From Prorocentrum cordatum (lineage: Eukaryota > Sar > Dinophyceae > Prorocentrales > Prorocentraceae): a stretch of 64,000 bases of DNA. Shown here in pieces: positions 1-10,677 of this stretch. The notes under the pieces were generated by a model. It was given only the letters and a program-made list of their open reading frames with translations, ran no database searches and was not told where the DNA came from. The position numbers and the translations under genes are program-made. The DNA lies in assembly GCA_963575745.1 (NCBI GenBank), contig CAUYUJ010000370.1, positions 550,382 through 614,381 on the forward strand, given 5' to 3'. The stretch's first letter is position 1; the number at the start of each line of letters is the position of its first letter.

Positions 1-20
1 TTACTTGACCAAATTGCAAG

Positions 21-563
21 AATCCCTTGCAAAAAACAAGGTAAAGTGGACATTCGTGCGCGCAAGACGAAATCCTTCCAAAACCTTAGGTTTCGTAGCG
101 ATTTTAACATAAAAACATCAAAAACCCAATGGTTTTTTAAGAAAAAATTGTCAAAATGTCCTTCCGCGCGCGCTGTCCGAATCCCACAAAACCAATGGTT
201 TTTCAACATTTATGTTACATGAGCTCGCGCGAGCTACTTTTTCTTGTTCTAACATAATCAAATTTTCAATAATCCCTTGCAAAAAATAAGGTAAAGTGGA
301 CATTCGCGCGCGCAAGACGAAATCCTTCCAGAACCTTAGGTTTCGTAACGATTTCAACATAAAAACATCAAAAACCCAATGGCTTTTCAAAAAAAATGTC
401 CAAATTTCATCCCGCGCGCGCTGTCCGACTCCCACAAAACCAATGGTTTTTCAACATTTATGTTACATGAGCTCGCGCGAGCTACTTTTTCTTGTTCTAA
501 CATAATCAAATTTCAATACTCCCTTGCAAAAAAAAGTAAAGTGGACATTCGCGCGCGCAAGAC
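21..563. repeat. 250-bp tandem repeat, 2+ copies
   Basis: A unit beginning AATCCCTTGCAAAAAA runs from 21 to about 270, repeats from 271 to about 517, and starts a third time before diverging near 563. GTAAAGTGGACATTCG recurs at 41, 291 and 536, giving periods of 250 and 245 bp. Copies share GCGCGC-rich patches and CATAAAAACATCAAAAACCC. The window probably starts inside a longer array. No coding sense is visible. Confidence 0.9.
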
Positions 564-601
564 CAACAAAAAACACGACGATCTCAGGAACTTGCCCCAA
601 A

Positions 602-674
602 AATGTGACCAACTCCGCTCTCTCTGTCTCTCTCTCTGTCTGCTCTCTGTCTCTCTCTCTGTCTGTCTGTGTCA
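602..674. repeat. CT / GTCT microsatellite
   Basis: Alternating CTCT and GTCT blocks, ending in GTCTGTCTGTGT. Confidence 0.9.
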
Positions 675-958
675 TGTATTGTATGTCACAATTGCAGGAT
701 GCTGGGCACACGCGCGCCCCGAATAAGTGACCAAGTTCTGTGGGTGTGTACCCCACGCCAGTGTAGTAGCCACGGTCGTCCGCACGCCACGAAGTGAAGT
801 GTCCCAACGTCATAGGGCGGGAAGCTGGGTTTGGGTGGTCGCGAAGAGTCGTTTGGATATTTGGTAGAGCTTGAACTGCCCCCCCACGAAGTGGGGGTAT
901 TGTCTCGCGTCGCATGAAAACCCTGGCACTGGTGAGAACACTGAGCGTTCGGGTAAAA
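675..958. other. Unassigned, no gene seen
   Basis: Unique-looking sequence between two simple repeats. Reading frames here show no recognisable domain and run straight into the flanking repeats. Confidence 0.5.
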
Positions 959-1252
959 TGATTGTTGTTGTTGTTGTTGTTGTTGTTTGTTGTCGTCGTC
1001 CCACCCGCGACCCACCCCGGACCCACTCCGCGACCCACCCCGCGACCCACCCCGCGACCAACCCGCTACCCAACCCGCGACCCATCCGCGACCCACCCCG
1101 CGACCCACCCGCGACCCACCCGCGACCCACCCGCGACCCACCCCGCGACCCACCCGCGACCCACCCCGCGACAAACCCGCGACCCATCCGCGACCCACCC
1201 GCGACCCACCCCGCGACCCACCCGCGACCAACCCCGCGACACACCCTCAAGG
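959..1252. repeat. (GTT)n followed by CGCGACCCACC minisatellite
   Basis: A GTT run at 959-990 passes into about 22 copies of a 10-14 bp unit CGCGACCCACC(C), with occasional CCATC or CAACC variants. The long arginine/proline/threonine frames in both strands come only from this repeat. Confidence 0.9.
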
Positions 1253-1387
1253 AAGGAAAAACCACCCAGACCCGACAATTGACGTTTACCAAAACGGCTC
1301 TGGGCGTTGACTGAAAAGCCCTGCCCTGTTAGATTAATTCCTTGTGTGCGTTTACTAAACCGCTTCGCTTGTCGGGGTGATGATTCG

Positions 1388-1502
1388 CGGGTGGGTCGCG
1401 GGGTAGGGTCTACCACCCCGCGACCCACCCGCGACCCACCCCGCGACCCACCCGCGACCCACCTGCGCCCCACCCGCGACCCACCCCGCGACCCACCTAC
1501 CC
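1388..1502. repeat. Second block of CGCGACCCACC minisatellite
   Basis: The same unit as at 1000-1252 returns. It is first seen once inverted (GGGTGGGTCGCGGGG at about 1389-1404), then about 8 direct copies to 1500. About 135 bp of unique sequence separates the blocks. Confidence 0.85.
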
Positions 1503-2040
1503 GTATCGGTTTAACGAAAAAAACGGCGCCTGCGGCGGGCTCGTTGTATACTTTGTAGAACTTTGGCGCCTGCGGCAGGCTTCTCCAAAGTCTCGCAAAC
1601 TGCCGACGGCCCCACCGCCCCCTCAATCTTATCCGCATCTGCGGGGTGCCACATATGAACAATTGATTGTGTCCTCGGTGCGACGGATGTTTCGGGCTTC
1701 TTGGTGGGAAGCCACATAAGGTGCACAGTTACCACTGCTCCCCAGACCTCTCCTGACGGTGCGTGCTGGCCAGAATTTGAGAAGAGAACCCAGCCAGGGC
1801 GACGAGGGCTCTCCAGTACAAACAGCGGTCTCGGAATCTTTTTCTTGGCCAGGTTGAGCCAAGCCTGCCCTGAGCGGCAGCTAAAAACGGCTGCGCAGGC
1901 GCTGGCAGCGAGGTGCGAGCCGCTTTGCGCTCGCTCCTACGCTCTGCGCCCCCTCACCTCGAGGTTCCCCGCTCGTCCCTGGCCGTGCGGTCGTCGTCAT
2001 CGCCACCGTGGCTGTGTTCCTCGTCGTCGCTACCGTCGTC
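1503..2040. other. Unassigned region with one dispersed-repeat motif
   Basis: No gene recognised. GGCGCCTGCGGC occurs twice (about 1525 and 1565). Positions 1787-1817 carry GAACCCAGCC followed by GGCGACGAGGGCTCTCC, a motif seen again at 3688 and 24507. Confidence 0.5.
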
Positions 2041-2469
2041 GTCGTTATCCTCATCCTCCTCCTCCTCCTCCTCCTCCGCCTCCTCCTCGGTCTTCTCGCT
2101 CGTCCTCCTTCTCCTCGTCGCCTCGTCACCGCGGTGATCGCCCACGTCATCATCGCTCGTCGTCGTCGTCGTCGTCGTCGTCCACACCGTCGTCGTCCTC
2201 CTCCTCCTCCTCCTCCTCTTCCTCCTCCTTCCCCTCCTCCTCCTCCTCCTCCTCCTCCTCCTCCTCTTCCTCCTCCTCCTCCTCACCATCATCATCAACA
2301 TCATCACCATCATCACCATCACCATCACCATCAACATCACCATCACCATCACCATCACCATCACCATCACCATCACCATCACCAACATCACCATCACCAT
2401 CACCATCACCATCACCATCACCATCACCATCACCATCACCATCATCACATCATCACATCATCCATCATC

Positions 2470-2564
<95 letters not shown>

Positions 2565-2698
2565 CTCATCCTCATCATCATCATCATCAGCATCATCAGC
2601 ATCATCATCATCAGCATCATCATCAACACCAGCATCATCCTCATCATCAACAAGAACATCAACATCAGCATCAGCATCAACATCAACATCATGATTAT
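2041..2698. repeat. Compound trinucleotide microsatellite (TCC, CGT, CACCAT, ATC)
   Basis: Successive tracts: (TCC)n at 2051-2110 and 2197-2285, (CGT)n at 2157-2185, (CACCAT)n at about 2283-2450, (ATC)n at 2460-2545, then degenerate ATCATC/ACATCA to 2698. All long Ser, His, Ile, Asp or Met runs in translation are products of it, so no gene is called. Confidence 0.95.
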
Positions 2699-3922
2699 CA
2701 CGCGCTCTCGTTCCATGGAAGACCAAACCTCCGCCACCCGGGGCGATTCGGGCATCCCCGCAAAGCTCTCGACGCGGCGCACCTGATGAGCATCCCGCAA
2801 CTGACTGAAAAAAAAAAGCCCGCGACGAACCACCGAGATCCTCCTCCCTCCCCCCCCTTCCACGACGCAGACGCCCCAGATCCCCGCGGCCTTCCCCGCC
2901 CCCTCCTCGGCCTGCTCGCGCTGCCGCCGCCGCCCTCTTGACACCGCCACGCCGGGCCGCCTGGCTCTCAGAGGCCCTCGGCGTGTCTCCGCAGGGGCAC
3001 GGCCTGGAGGAGCCTAGGGCCTGCCGGGGCGAGCAGCTCGAGGAGGGGGATGCGAAGGTACACGTGGGAGGAGGAGCAGCACGACGAGGCGGAGGAGCAG
3101 GAGAGCTGGGGTCTGGGGCCCGACGAGGAGAGCAGTGACGAGGACGAGAATTTGCGGCAGGAGTGCGGAATCCACCCGCGTGCGTGTTGCCACGAAATCG
3201 CCGTCGACACGAGCATCGAAACCAGGAGTCCACATCCCTGATGACCCGCGCGCGCCCCGAAGCATACAACACCACGTCAAATCCACCCGCAAGTGTGAGA
3301 GGGAAGGAGCGATAGGGTTGTGGATGCCATGACAACGGACACTCTAACAGTCCAATCATTGAATTTTAAAGGAACTTAAAATGTGTAAAACGTGTTCTAG
3401 GCATGTTTCGAACAGGTGTTTGACATGCTTAAAACATGCTTGAAACATTCTTTAGACATCTGGAAATCATTCGGCAGCATGCTTCCTCTCCATTGCCACA
3501 ACGATAGGGGAGCACGGGCTCACGAAGGACATATTTACCTGCACCGGCGATGCATCGCAGATAGATCGGCGGTAGCCCCCCTGGAAGCGGACCAGCACGC
3601 TCCCTGGGCAAGGGCGGGCGATCGGGCCCCTATGGGTGTCAGCGGGAGATTGGCGGTCGTCGCACTCCCCACGGGGAATCTCGAGGAGAACCCAGCCGTG
3701 GCGACGAGGGCCTCCTGGGAGGCCCGAAGACGCCCAAGACGAAGGAACGCTAGCGGAACGGGCACCTTTTCGTTGCCCCCGACGAGTGGTGGGGACTCTG
3801 CGGCCTGACCTGGCGACGTGGGGCACTGCCACCGGCCCGCCGCCGCAGGTGCCGCGCGCCCCACCCCGACGACGGGCTTACCCTCAGAGCTGAAGGTTGC
3901 CGGAGGGCGCTTTTGACCGGAG
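2699..3922. other. Unassigned, no gene recognised
   Basis: GC-rich sequence with several open frames but no recognisable protein. At 3395-3450 an ACATGCTT/AACATGC motif recurs five times in a short AT-richer island. At 3688-3714 is a copy of the dispersed motif CCAGCCGTGGCGACGAG. Confidence 0.4.
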
Positions 3923-4114
3923 TACGGCAGGTTCGTGTCGTGTCGACCCCGGCGTTGGTTTTTGACACCGCAGGGATCGTTCAACCTTGAACGATTGGCC
4001 GCTGCCGCAACGTCCGATCGTTCAACATCGATCGATTCTGGGTCGCCGGCGGCGTTCAACCTTGAACGTCCGCGCTGGGGTCGCCGCTGGTCGACACGAC
4101 GCAGACCTACCGTA
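3923..4114. mobile_element. 192-bp MITE, TA target site (copy 1)
   Basis: The element starts TA-CGGCAGGTTCGTGTCGTGTC and ends in the inverse form ...CCTACCG-TA. The last 24 bp reverse-complement to CGGTAGGTCTGCGTCGTGTC..., so terminal inverted repeats of about 24 bp match with few differences and are bounded by TA on both sides. Inside are two GTTCAACCTTGAAC near-palindromes and a GATCGTTCAACATCGATCGA segment. It has the same length as, and about 96% identity with, 18106-18297. TA duplication and short TIRs are typical of Tc1/mariner-type non-autonomous elements. No transposase is encoded. Confidence 0.85.
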
Positions 4115-5935
4115 CAAGATCTCCGAGGATCTGTTCTTTTGTCGATCCTGGCAATGCCTCCGGGGCCCGCGATCGGGCCCCGGGGCCGCCGGACATGGGC
4201 ACGGGGCAGAGACTACGCCGCAGGGGAACGGGTCGGTAGCTCCCGGGGCCGCGGATTGAAAGAATCGGATCGTCGGATGTCTCTCGGGCATGTCTTACGG
4301 TGGGGGCATAGATAAGGAAGCCAGGTCCAGGAGGCCGGTGGAACTCCAATCGAGGCTTGGCCATGGATATCACCGCCGCCCTCATCAGATGAGGAATCCT
4401 CCAAGGCCTGGAGCATCCTGGTCGCATACCTTAACAAATGCCCCCACCTTAATGGAGGATGACGATTAATAAATGACCGGGGGTCGTGTTCACGCGGCGG
4501 CGCCCGGGATGACGATTAGCAAAAACCAGCCGCGGGCTGGAAAACTATTCTTTTAATCGCTCTCCTCCGGTCAGAAAATTATGCAGAAATAACAGAAAAC
4601 TATTTGTTGAATCGTTCTCTTCCCTTTTTTATTAATCCTCATCCCACATTAATATGGACTAAGGGGTGCGTGGATCTGGCGCGTTGGCGCGAGATCCATG
4701 GATCGGGGCAGGTCCCCCGAGACAGGAAGCCAATGCCCCGCCCGATCTGGCGACGGAGCGCACCGCATCTGCACGGCAACCGGACCCGTCGCCAATCCAC
4801 GCGTCGCTGCTCTGTGTCTGCGGGTATCGGGTGGGTGGCACAGTCAACCATTACCAGCTTCGAACGTATCCCTATCCCTAAGATTGACACGCCAAAAGGC
4901 GATGACAATCTTAGGGATTCGCAACCTTAGGGATTCGCCCTCAAAAAATAAGGGAATCCCTAAGATTGGCATCGTGATGGGGAGGTGCCCAGCATAGGGA
5001 TGGGGATATGTTCCAGGCTGGTAAAACCAGTATAGTGAGGACGCGCGATAAGGATGCAAGGGCCTTAGACGCCCCTTTCGAAGCTTTTCGACCCGGGCGC
5101 GGCAAGCGAAAGCGGCTAAGGATGGACCGAGGAGGCGAGGATGCAAGGTTGCCCTTGGGAAGGTTGCCCATCCTTACTATCATGGTTGACTGTAATGGGG
5201 GGTGGCCTAAATGAGGGGTAGGCCAAGGGCGCTCAAGGGGACGCCCGGTCACAGCAGAAGAGGCTCACGTCCTTGCCTTCTGGCTGAAACCGCTCATCTT
5301 AGACTGGGCGGCCCTCAGGCTGGGCGGCCCTGCACTTCTGACCCAGTTCTGGGCGGTTCCACCCCTGACTCAATGAAATTCGGCCCCGAACATGCGCTGT
5401 CTCGATGGCTTCAGTGCAAGGCCTCCGGAAATCCCGACCCCCCCCGCCAGGAGCCAGGCTCTCATCCCGCGCTGCTTCTGCTGACGGCCGAGGGGCCCAG
5501 CGAGGGCTGGAGGCCGCAAGCGGCCACAAACCTCCCGTCGTGATCTTCACGACGTGAGCACACCCAGGTCCATACCTTCATCGGAAGCTGGGCAAGGGCG
5601 TCGAAATCCGTGGCTGCTCAAATCGACCTCCGGGAGGTCGTCTGCGTCCTTCCGGGAAAGGAGCCCGTGGACTGTGTCGCGCGCCGCGCCTCACTCCGGG
5701 AAGCTGTGTTTTCTTTCCGGTGGGGGCCGTTGTAGCGGCCACGGTCTTACCAGCCCTCGCGCGGCTTCCGACTTCAGCTCCAGCGCTGCGCAAGCGCTGC
5801 TCTCGCAGCAGCGGGTGCACGCACCGCCGTGAGAGCAGCTCTCGGGTGGGGCACGGCAGCCCAGCTCTTGGCGACCGCTGCACGGCCGCCAGATCTCTGC
5901 CGCGGGTGCCGCGCTCCTATACCCACCCCCTCCGT
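4115..5935. other. Unassigned region, no gene recognised
   Basis: Mixed-composition DNA. Apart from the hairpin at 4876-4916, no repeats or domains were recognised. Open frames on both strands are similar in length and lack family motifs. Confidence 0.4.
4876..4916. repeat. Hairpin CCCTAAGATTG...CAATCTTAGGG
   Basis: Arms of about 18 bp (CCCTAAGATTG..GCC and its inverse) enclose an AAAA loop. A third copy of CCCTAAGATTGGCATCG lies just downstream at about 4960, and CTTAGGGATTCGC is repeated at 4910 and 4926. It could be a small fold-back element; no function is evident. Confidence 0.6.
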
Positions 5936-6060
5936 GCCCCCTCCTCCTCCTCCCTCCTCCTCCTCCTCCTCCTCCTCCTCCTCCTCCTCCTCCTCCTCTA
6001 CCCCCTCCGTGCCCCTCCTCCTCCTCCTCCTCCTCCTCCTCCTCCTCCTCCTCCTCCTGT
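5936..6060. repeat. (TCC)n microsatellite, two blocks
   Basis: Two near-pure CTC/TCC blocks separated by TACCCCCTCCGTGCCC, which also precedes the first block. The pair therefore looks like a duplicated unit. Confidence 0.95.
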
Positions 6061-7157
6061 CTTTCGCCACGAGGGCATGAGGGCCCTGAGGGAAAAGGCC
6101 CCTGCGCTCTTTCCCTGAGGGAAAGGGCCCCTGCGCTCTTTCACCGTTCTCGAGCCCTCGGGGCCACTCGCACTGGACCGTCCAGAAACGGACCAAGATG
6201 AAGAGCTGCTCCTGGGGAAAACTCCGCGACCACAAACCCGTCTCGCTCAGGACCTGTTTCCTTCATGCTGATGTCCTTCGTCTCGCGGTGTGAAACGGCG
6301 CCAGAGATGGCTTCCCTACTGCTGGTTGCGTGGAGTGAACGATCGTTCGCCAGCCCTCTCTCTCCTCGTGTTCTCTCTCTCTCTCTCTCGTTCCTGCGCC
6401 TCTCTCTCCCTCCTCCCCCTCCGCCTCTTCGGATCGCGTGGGGCTTCGTTAGCTTCTGCTGGATGGGGCTTCCGACGCCCTTGGCGCTGAGGGGCCGCTC
6501 GGCACAAACTCCTACCCTTCATCCTCCTCAGCCCTGTCCTCCTCGTCGTTGTCCTCGTCGTCTGGTACTAGTGCTGCTGATTCCTGCGGTGCGTCTGCAG
6601 CAGATGGGTTTGACAACCAGCCGATCTACCCCCACGCCAATAGGTAGGCGGCGGATGAGCAGGAGGAGGCGGAGTAGGAGGAGGAGGTTGGAGCGTCACA
6701 GGGGGGCCAAGTCATGTTCACCGCCGTCGCGCCCGCCGTCGACGAGTAACGCCGAGGGGCACTTCGACAGCCTGCAGGGCAGCACGGGCTAAGGAAATCG
6801 AGACTGCCGGGCAGAAGGGGCTCGAGTGGGCCAGACGATACAGATGGAAATGGACAGCTACGTATTCGGGTTGGGGTGGATCAGGCCTCGAGCGAGGAGG
6901 GGGTCCATAAAAGGCGGAGCAGGAAGATCGCACTTGAGCTGTCTAAGCGCAAGCATGTACATCGGAGAGCAACGGCAACAGTAGCGTGTTCAAGGAACCG
7001 CGCTCCCAAGGACAGACCCAAACGCACCCCCTGCACGGGTGTAGCGTATCCTCGATTCGGTGATCCACCCCCCCTTCCCAGGTTCTGATGCGAGCACTGC
7101 GCAAGGAGGGCAGCACACGAGGCACCACCGAGACGACAACCGACCATCGGGGATCCT
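6061..7157. other. Unassigned, no gene recognised
   Basis: Contains a TCTCTC run at about 6370-6390 and purine-rich GGAGGAGGCGGAG stretches near 6660-6690. No convincing coding region. Confidence 0.4.
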
Positions 7158-7310
7158 CTGACCCGGGTCAATCCAGACCCGGGTCAGCAGGAAACCAAAA
7201 ACTGCAATGCAGGAAAAAAAAAATGCAACGCAGGTCCTCGCAAACCCGGGTCAGCCAATACGCGCGGCCGCCTCGCGGCCACGAGCGGCTCCCTGACCCG
7301 GGTCAGCCAG
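7158..7310. repeat. Cluster of TGACCCGGGTCA palindromes
   Basis: The 12-bp palindrome TGACCCGGGTCA or its core CCCGGGTCAG occurs at about 7160, 7177, 7243 and 7294, with two TGCAAYGCAGG copies between them. Sites are irregularly spaced, so this is a cluster rather than a strict tandem array. Confidence 0.7.
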
Positions 7311-8235
7311 TGGGGGCCTTCGCAGCCTGCAGGATCCGGCGCCCTGGCTGACCCCCGTTTGCACTGACCCCCGTCTCGAGGCTCCCGAGACCAGTCAACC
7401 CACGCCGCGCCGGCCTCGGGGGCCCAGAAAACCAGCGGCAGAGGCGGGCAGCAAGACGGCCAACTGCACGCGGGGCGGGGAGCCGAGGGCCGATCGGCAG
7501 AGGGAGGAGTAGCCGGCGGTGGGCAAGCCTCCCTTCAGCCAACCTCCATGAAGGGGCCCTGGGACATACAAGTAAATACACACAAATGACAGGATTCCCA
7601 CATTTTTCCCATATTTTCTAGGTTTTTGTCTTCCCCCGCACTTCCCATATTTTCCAATGTTTTCTGGGGAATCGACGATCAATTGTGTCTGTGTGTTTCT
7701 TTCCCTCCTGACTCCATTCAGCGAAAACGGCCTAGGACCGAAGCCGACGGACCTGGACCCGCAAAAATGACGGCCGCGGCGCCCTCTCGCGAACCGAAAA
7801 CGGCCAACTCGCTGATCGCCGTGTCAGGGCAGGAGGCTTATCAACCTCCGAAGTCCCGGCCGGACGAAAGGGGTGGATAGCAAAGGGGGGGTTTGAGAAT
7901 CAGCTCACGCAGCTGATTTTCCTGGCGCCTCCCGGAGCCGGAGGCGGCTATGTATCGAGGACTGGGCCCCTCGGTGGGGCCGAAATCAGCTGCATGCAGC
8001 AGATTTCGTAACCCCCCCTTTCCCGATCCCCCCCTTTCGTCCGGCGCGAGAAGTAGGAGGATGGCTTGCCGCCGAACGTGCTCCGGAGACGCTCCGCCGG
8101 AGCACGCGGGCGAGCGTGCTCCGGGAACGCTCGGGCGTCCACTAGTGGGGGGCAAGAGATGGGGTTGGCAGGAAAGGTGCACCTCTTCGTGCACCTTTCG
8201 TACCCCTTCGGGGCCCCAGGGGGCTCGTTTGGGGC
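7311..8235. other. Unassigned, no gene recognised
   Basis: Includes GC-rich patches in which CTCCGGAGACGCTCCGCCGGAG-like inverted motifs recur near 8080-8135, and TTTCGGGGCC-type repeats leading into the oligo(T) insertion. Confidence 0.4.
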
Positions 8236-8307
8236 CCCTTTCGGGCCCCGTTCGTTTTTTTTTTTTTTTTTTTTTTTTTTGTTTTTTTCCCTTTCGGGCC
8301 CCGTTCG
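8236..8307 (-). mobile_element. Oligo(A)-only retroinsertion with 19-bp target duplication
   Basis: CCCTTTCGGGCCCCGTTCG at 8236-8254 is repeated exactly at 8289-8307. The 34 bp between are T26-G-T7, a poly(A) tail read on the minus strand. A perfect 19-bp direct repeat around an A tract is the footprint of target-primed reverse transcription. Either the copied body is absent (extreme 5' truncation) or only a tail was inserted. Replication slippage is the alternative, but it would not explain the flanking duplication. Confidence 0.7.
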
Positions 8308-8438
8308 TGCCACCATCGACGCCCCCTCGCTTCTCGCGCCCCCTCCTTGCCGAGCGCCCGAAACGCTCCGCCGGAGCGCGCTGGCCCGCGGGCTCCGCGT
8401 CGCAGCGCTTCTTCGTTTTCGTTTTGTCTGCGTTGTTT

Positions 8439-8665
8439 GGACGCCCGAGTTATCCGGGGTAACTCGGGTCCGGGGTAACTCGGGTTTGGGTTCCCGAAAA
8501 AGGAACCCGAGTTAGCCCTGACCCGAGTTACCCCTGATGATTCGGGGCTCTGGACGCCCGAGTTATCCGGGGTAACTCGGGTCCGGGGTAACTCGGGTTT
8601 GGATTCCCGAAAATCGAACCCGAGTTATCCCTGACCCGAGTTACCCCTGATGATTCGGGGCTCTG
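8439..8665. repeat. 113-bp tandem duplication with internal dyads
   Basis: A unit starting ACGCCCGAGTTATCCGGGGT at 8441 is repeated from 8554. Each copy holds alternating GGGTAACTCGGG and CCCGAGTTACCC segments that can pair with each other, so each unit can fold. The copies differ at only a few positions. Confidence 0.9.
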
Positions 8666-8744
8666 AGCTTTCGTCTCCAAGCCGCCTCTGCAGCAAAACG
8701 AAGCCGAAGCGAAAACGGCCCACGGAATCACCGAGAACACCGTC

Positions 8745-9674
8745 TATAGGCCCAGCCCTGGCACGCAGGGCATCCCGCGAGGGATCAGGGCAAGGGAGTT
8801 CACCGCGAGCCGCTCGGCGCAGGGCGGGCGCCTCCGCGGCCCGGCATGGCAGCGTGGTCGCCGCCGCCCGTATCAGGGCGGCCGCGCAGAGCAGGGGCAG
8901 GGGGTCCGACGGGACGATGGGGCCGCCGATGCTCGGGAGTTCGTGCCAGTCGCCATCGCCGAGGAAGCTGACAGGGAGGCAGAACGGGCGCGGCAAGAGG
9001 CCTGCTCTTCTGAAGGCCGCTCGGGGCGTCGAGGCGCTGCGTCTTATACGAGAGCACCGAGGGGCATCTCTCACGAGACAGCCAGGCCGACGAGTGGGTG
9101 TCAGACCTGCTCCTGGCAACCTCTCCAACCCGATCACAATACTTCGTCAGAGGAGCTCGCCATTGTTCCTCCGTCTCTAACTCCAGGGCCCATGAGCAGG
9201 CCTGAGTAATTACTCGAAAGGATCGGCGATGCAGAAGGCAACCCACTCGGGGCCGATCGAGGCGACGATCTGGCGCGCCTGGTCGATGAGCTCGTCCGTG
9301 AGCGGGCCCAGGAGGGGAATGGCGAAGCACTTGGACGGCTTGATGCGCAGTCCTGCTAGGAGACGCGCCATCTTGAAGACGCGGGCGACCACCTCGAGTG
9401 CGCGACGACGAAGCAGGGAGGCCCCAAGCTCGTCCGCGCACCAGCGCGGACGGGCAGGAGAAGGAGGAGGAGGATGAGGAGGATGAGGAGGAGGAGGAGG
9501 GATGATGAGGAGGACGAGGAGCCTATGTCGCACGAATCTGGCATCGAACACTTGCGTTCTCTGAGCACCACCTGTGCTGCGCAAGCCTCCACGGTTGGGC
9601 ATCGTGGCCGTCGGCGCCAGAAGCATCATCGGCGATGTCGGCGCCACGGCTGTCCTCCCGGGGCGCCCGAACAA
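8745..9674 (-). pseudogene. Non-LTR reverse transcriptase fragment, C-terminal part
   Basis: The minus-strand frame ending at 9210 reads ...FKMARLLAGLRIKPSKCFAIPL...IGPEWVAFCIADPFE and stops with TAA. This resembles the segment after the catalytic box of LINE-type RTs (AGLxLxxxKC...). In another frame, from about 9205, it continues ...EEQWRAPLTKYCDRVGEVARS and then PSVLSYKTQRLDAP, which fit the RT thumb region. A third frame near 8870-9010 gives a plausible C-terminal helix region. At least one stop and two frameshifts, plus a GGA microsatellite at 9462-9512 upstream of the conserved part, make this a dead, 5'-truncated copy. The family assignment rests on pattern recognition, not on a search. 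Confidence 0.5.
9462..9512. repeat. (GGA)n microsatellite
   Basis: GGAGGAGGATGAGGAGGATGAGG-type tract interrupting the RT relic. Confidence 0.9.
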
Positions 9675-9714
9675 GCTTCCTGCGATTCAAAGTCTTGGGC
9701 CTGCGCCTCCTCAG

Positions 9715-10218
9715 CACATCTCCACGGTTCGAAGATCCCTTTCAGGCCCCCAAGACGGCTTCCGACGGCGTCAGACGGGCCACGAACGCCCTACGACAGC
9801 CAAGAGGCCATCCCGAAGGCAAAAATCCGTGACGCCCCTTACATTTCTCAAGGATGTTAGCGGTTTCGCCTTTTCGGGCTTCCGACGCTCCAAGACTGCA
9901 AGACCGGCCCTTAGGCCCCGAGATCGCCCCAAGACGGAACAAGAGGCCCCAAGAGGCCCGCTATACTATCCAAGAAAGCCCCAATATGGCCCAAGAGGCC
10001 CTGAAGACGACGGCCCCAGAACCCCCCAAGACGGCCCTAAAGTGCCCAAAGAGGGACCTGTGACCGCCCAGAGAGAATCACAAGACGGCATCCAAAGGCC
10101 AAGAGGTCGAATAAAGGCCCTAAGAGGCCCCAGGAAGCCTATGAGAGGCCCCCTAAAGCCCCCCGAAAGGTTTGCAGGAAGCACCCAGGAGGCCCAAAGA
10201 GGGCCTCGAAATGCCTAA
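9715..10218 (+). repeat. Degenerate CCCAAGAGGCC / CCAAGACGGCC array
   Basis: Dozens of loosely spaced AAGAGGCC, AAGACGGC and GGCCC words form a degenerate array without a fixed period. Near 9860-9895 it includes TTCGCC...TTCCGACGCTCCAAGAC, a module also found at 27668-27703 and, inverted, near 34660-34690. The open frames across it are repeat artefacts. Confidence 0.75.
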
Positions 10219-10227
10219 TTGTCGTCG

Positions 10228-10365
10228 TCGTCCACCACTTCCTCCTCCTCCATCCCCTCCATCCCCTCCTCCTCCTCCTCCTCCTCCTCCTCCTCCTCCT
10301 CCTCCTCCTCCTCCTCCTCCTCCTCACATTGTTCCCCGAAGGGCTTCTGCAACGGCTGGGACACA
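10228..10365. repeat. (CTC)n plus GTTCCCCGAAGGG module
   Basis: CTC/TCC tract at 10240-10325, directly followed by GTTCCCCGAAGGGCTTCTGC and AACGGCTGGGACAC. The same order recurs at 16385-16500 and 17385-17520. Confidence 0.85.
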
Positions 10366-10677
10366 CACACATATACATTTATATATACATACATACATAC
10401 ATTCTTTCTATCTTTTGAACCGCGATGGACTACAGACAGAGCTCTGAATCACCTCTGGTCTTTCTCTCTTCTTAAACTCCACCTCTAGATCAAATCCGAA
10501 ACTCACTCAAGTTCCAAGGAATCTCCGAAACAGGGCGCTGGCCCTAGATATCCGAACGCCCCTCCTCGGCCTTCGTCGCCGCGGCTGGGCGGAGGCGGAG
10601 GGCGAAAGTCCAAAACGAAACCAGCGCCTCGATCATTTTTCACGAGACGCGCGCCGGCAAACAGCCGGCGTCAATTA
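10366..10677. other. AC/ATAC tract and unassigned sequence 3' of copia
   Basis: Begins with ACACACATATACATTTATATATACATACATACATTC. The remaining 270 bp follow the copia RNase H stop on its strand, where a 3' LTR would be expected. No TG...CA-bounded repeat partner was found at the other end, so an LTR cannot be confirmed. Confidence 0.4.

Noticed and set aside
1701-2786. 361-codon plus-strand frame
   Set aside because: Its Ser, Ile and Pro runs are translations of TCC, ATC and CACCAT microsatellite; no protein-like sequence outside them.
3535-4059. 174-codon minus frame
   Set aside because: Part of it is the MITE, and the rest has no domain and competes with equally long frames.
10172-10378. 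Arg-rich and Pro-rich frames
   Set aside because: Translation of (CTC)n microsatellite.
10500-10677. 3' LTR of the copia element
   Set aside because: Position is right, but no second copy or TG...CA boundaries were found because the 5' end of the element is missing.
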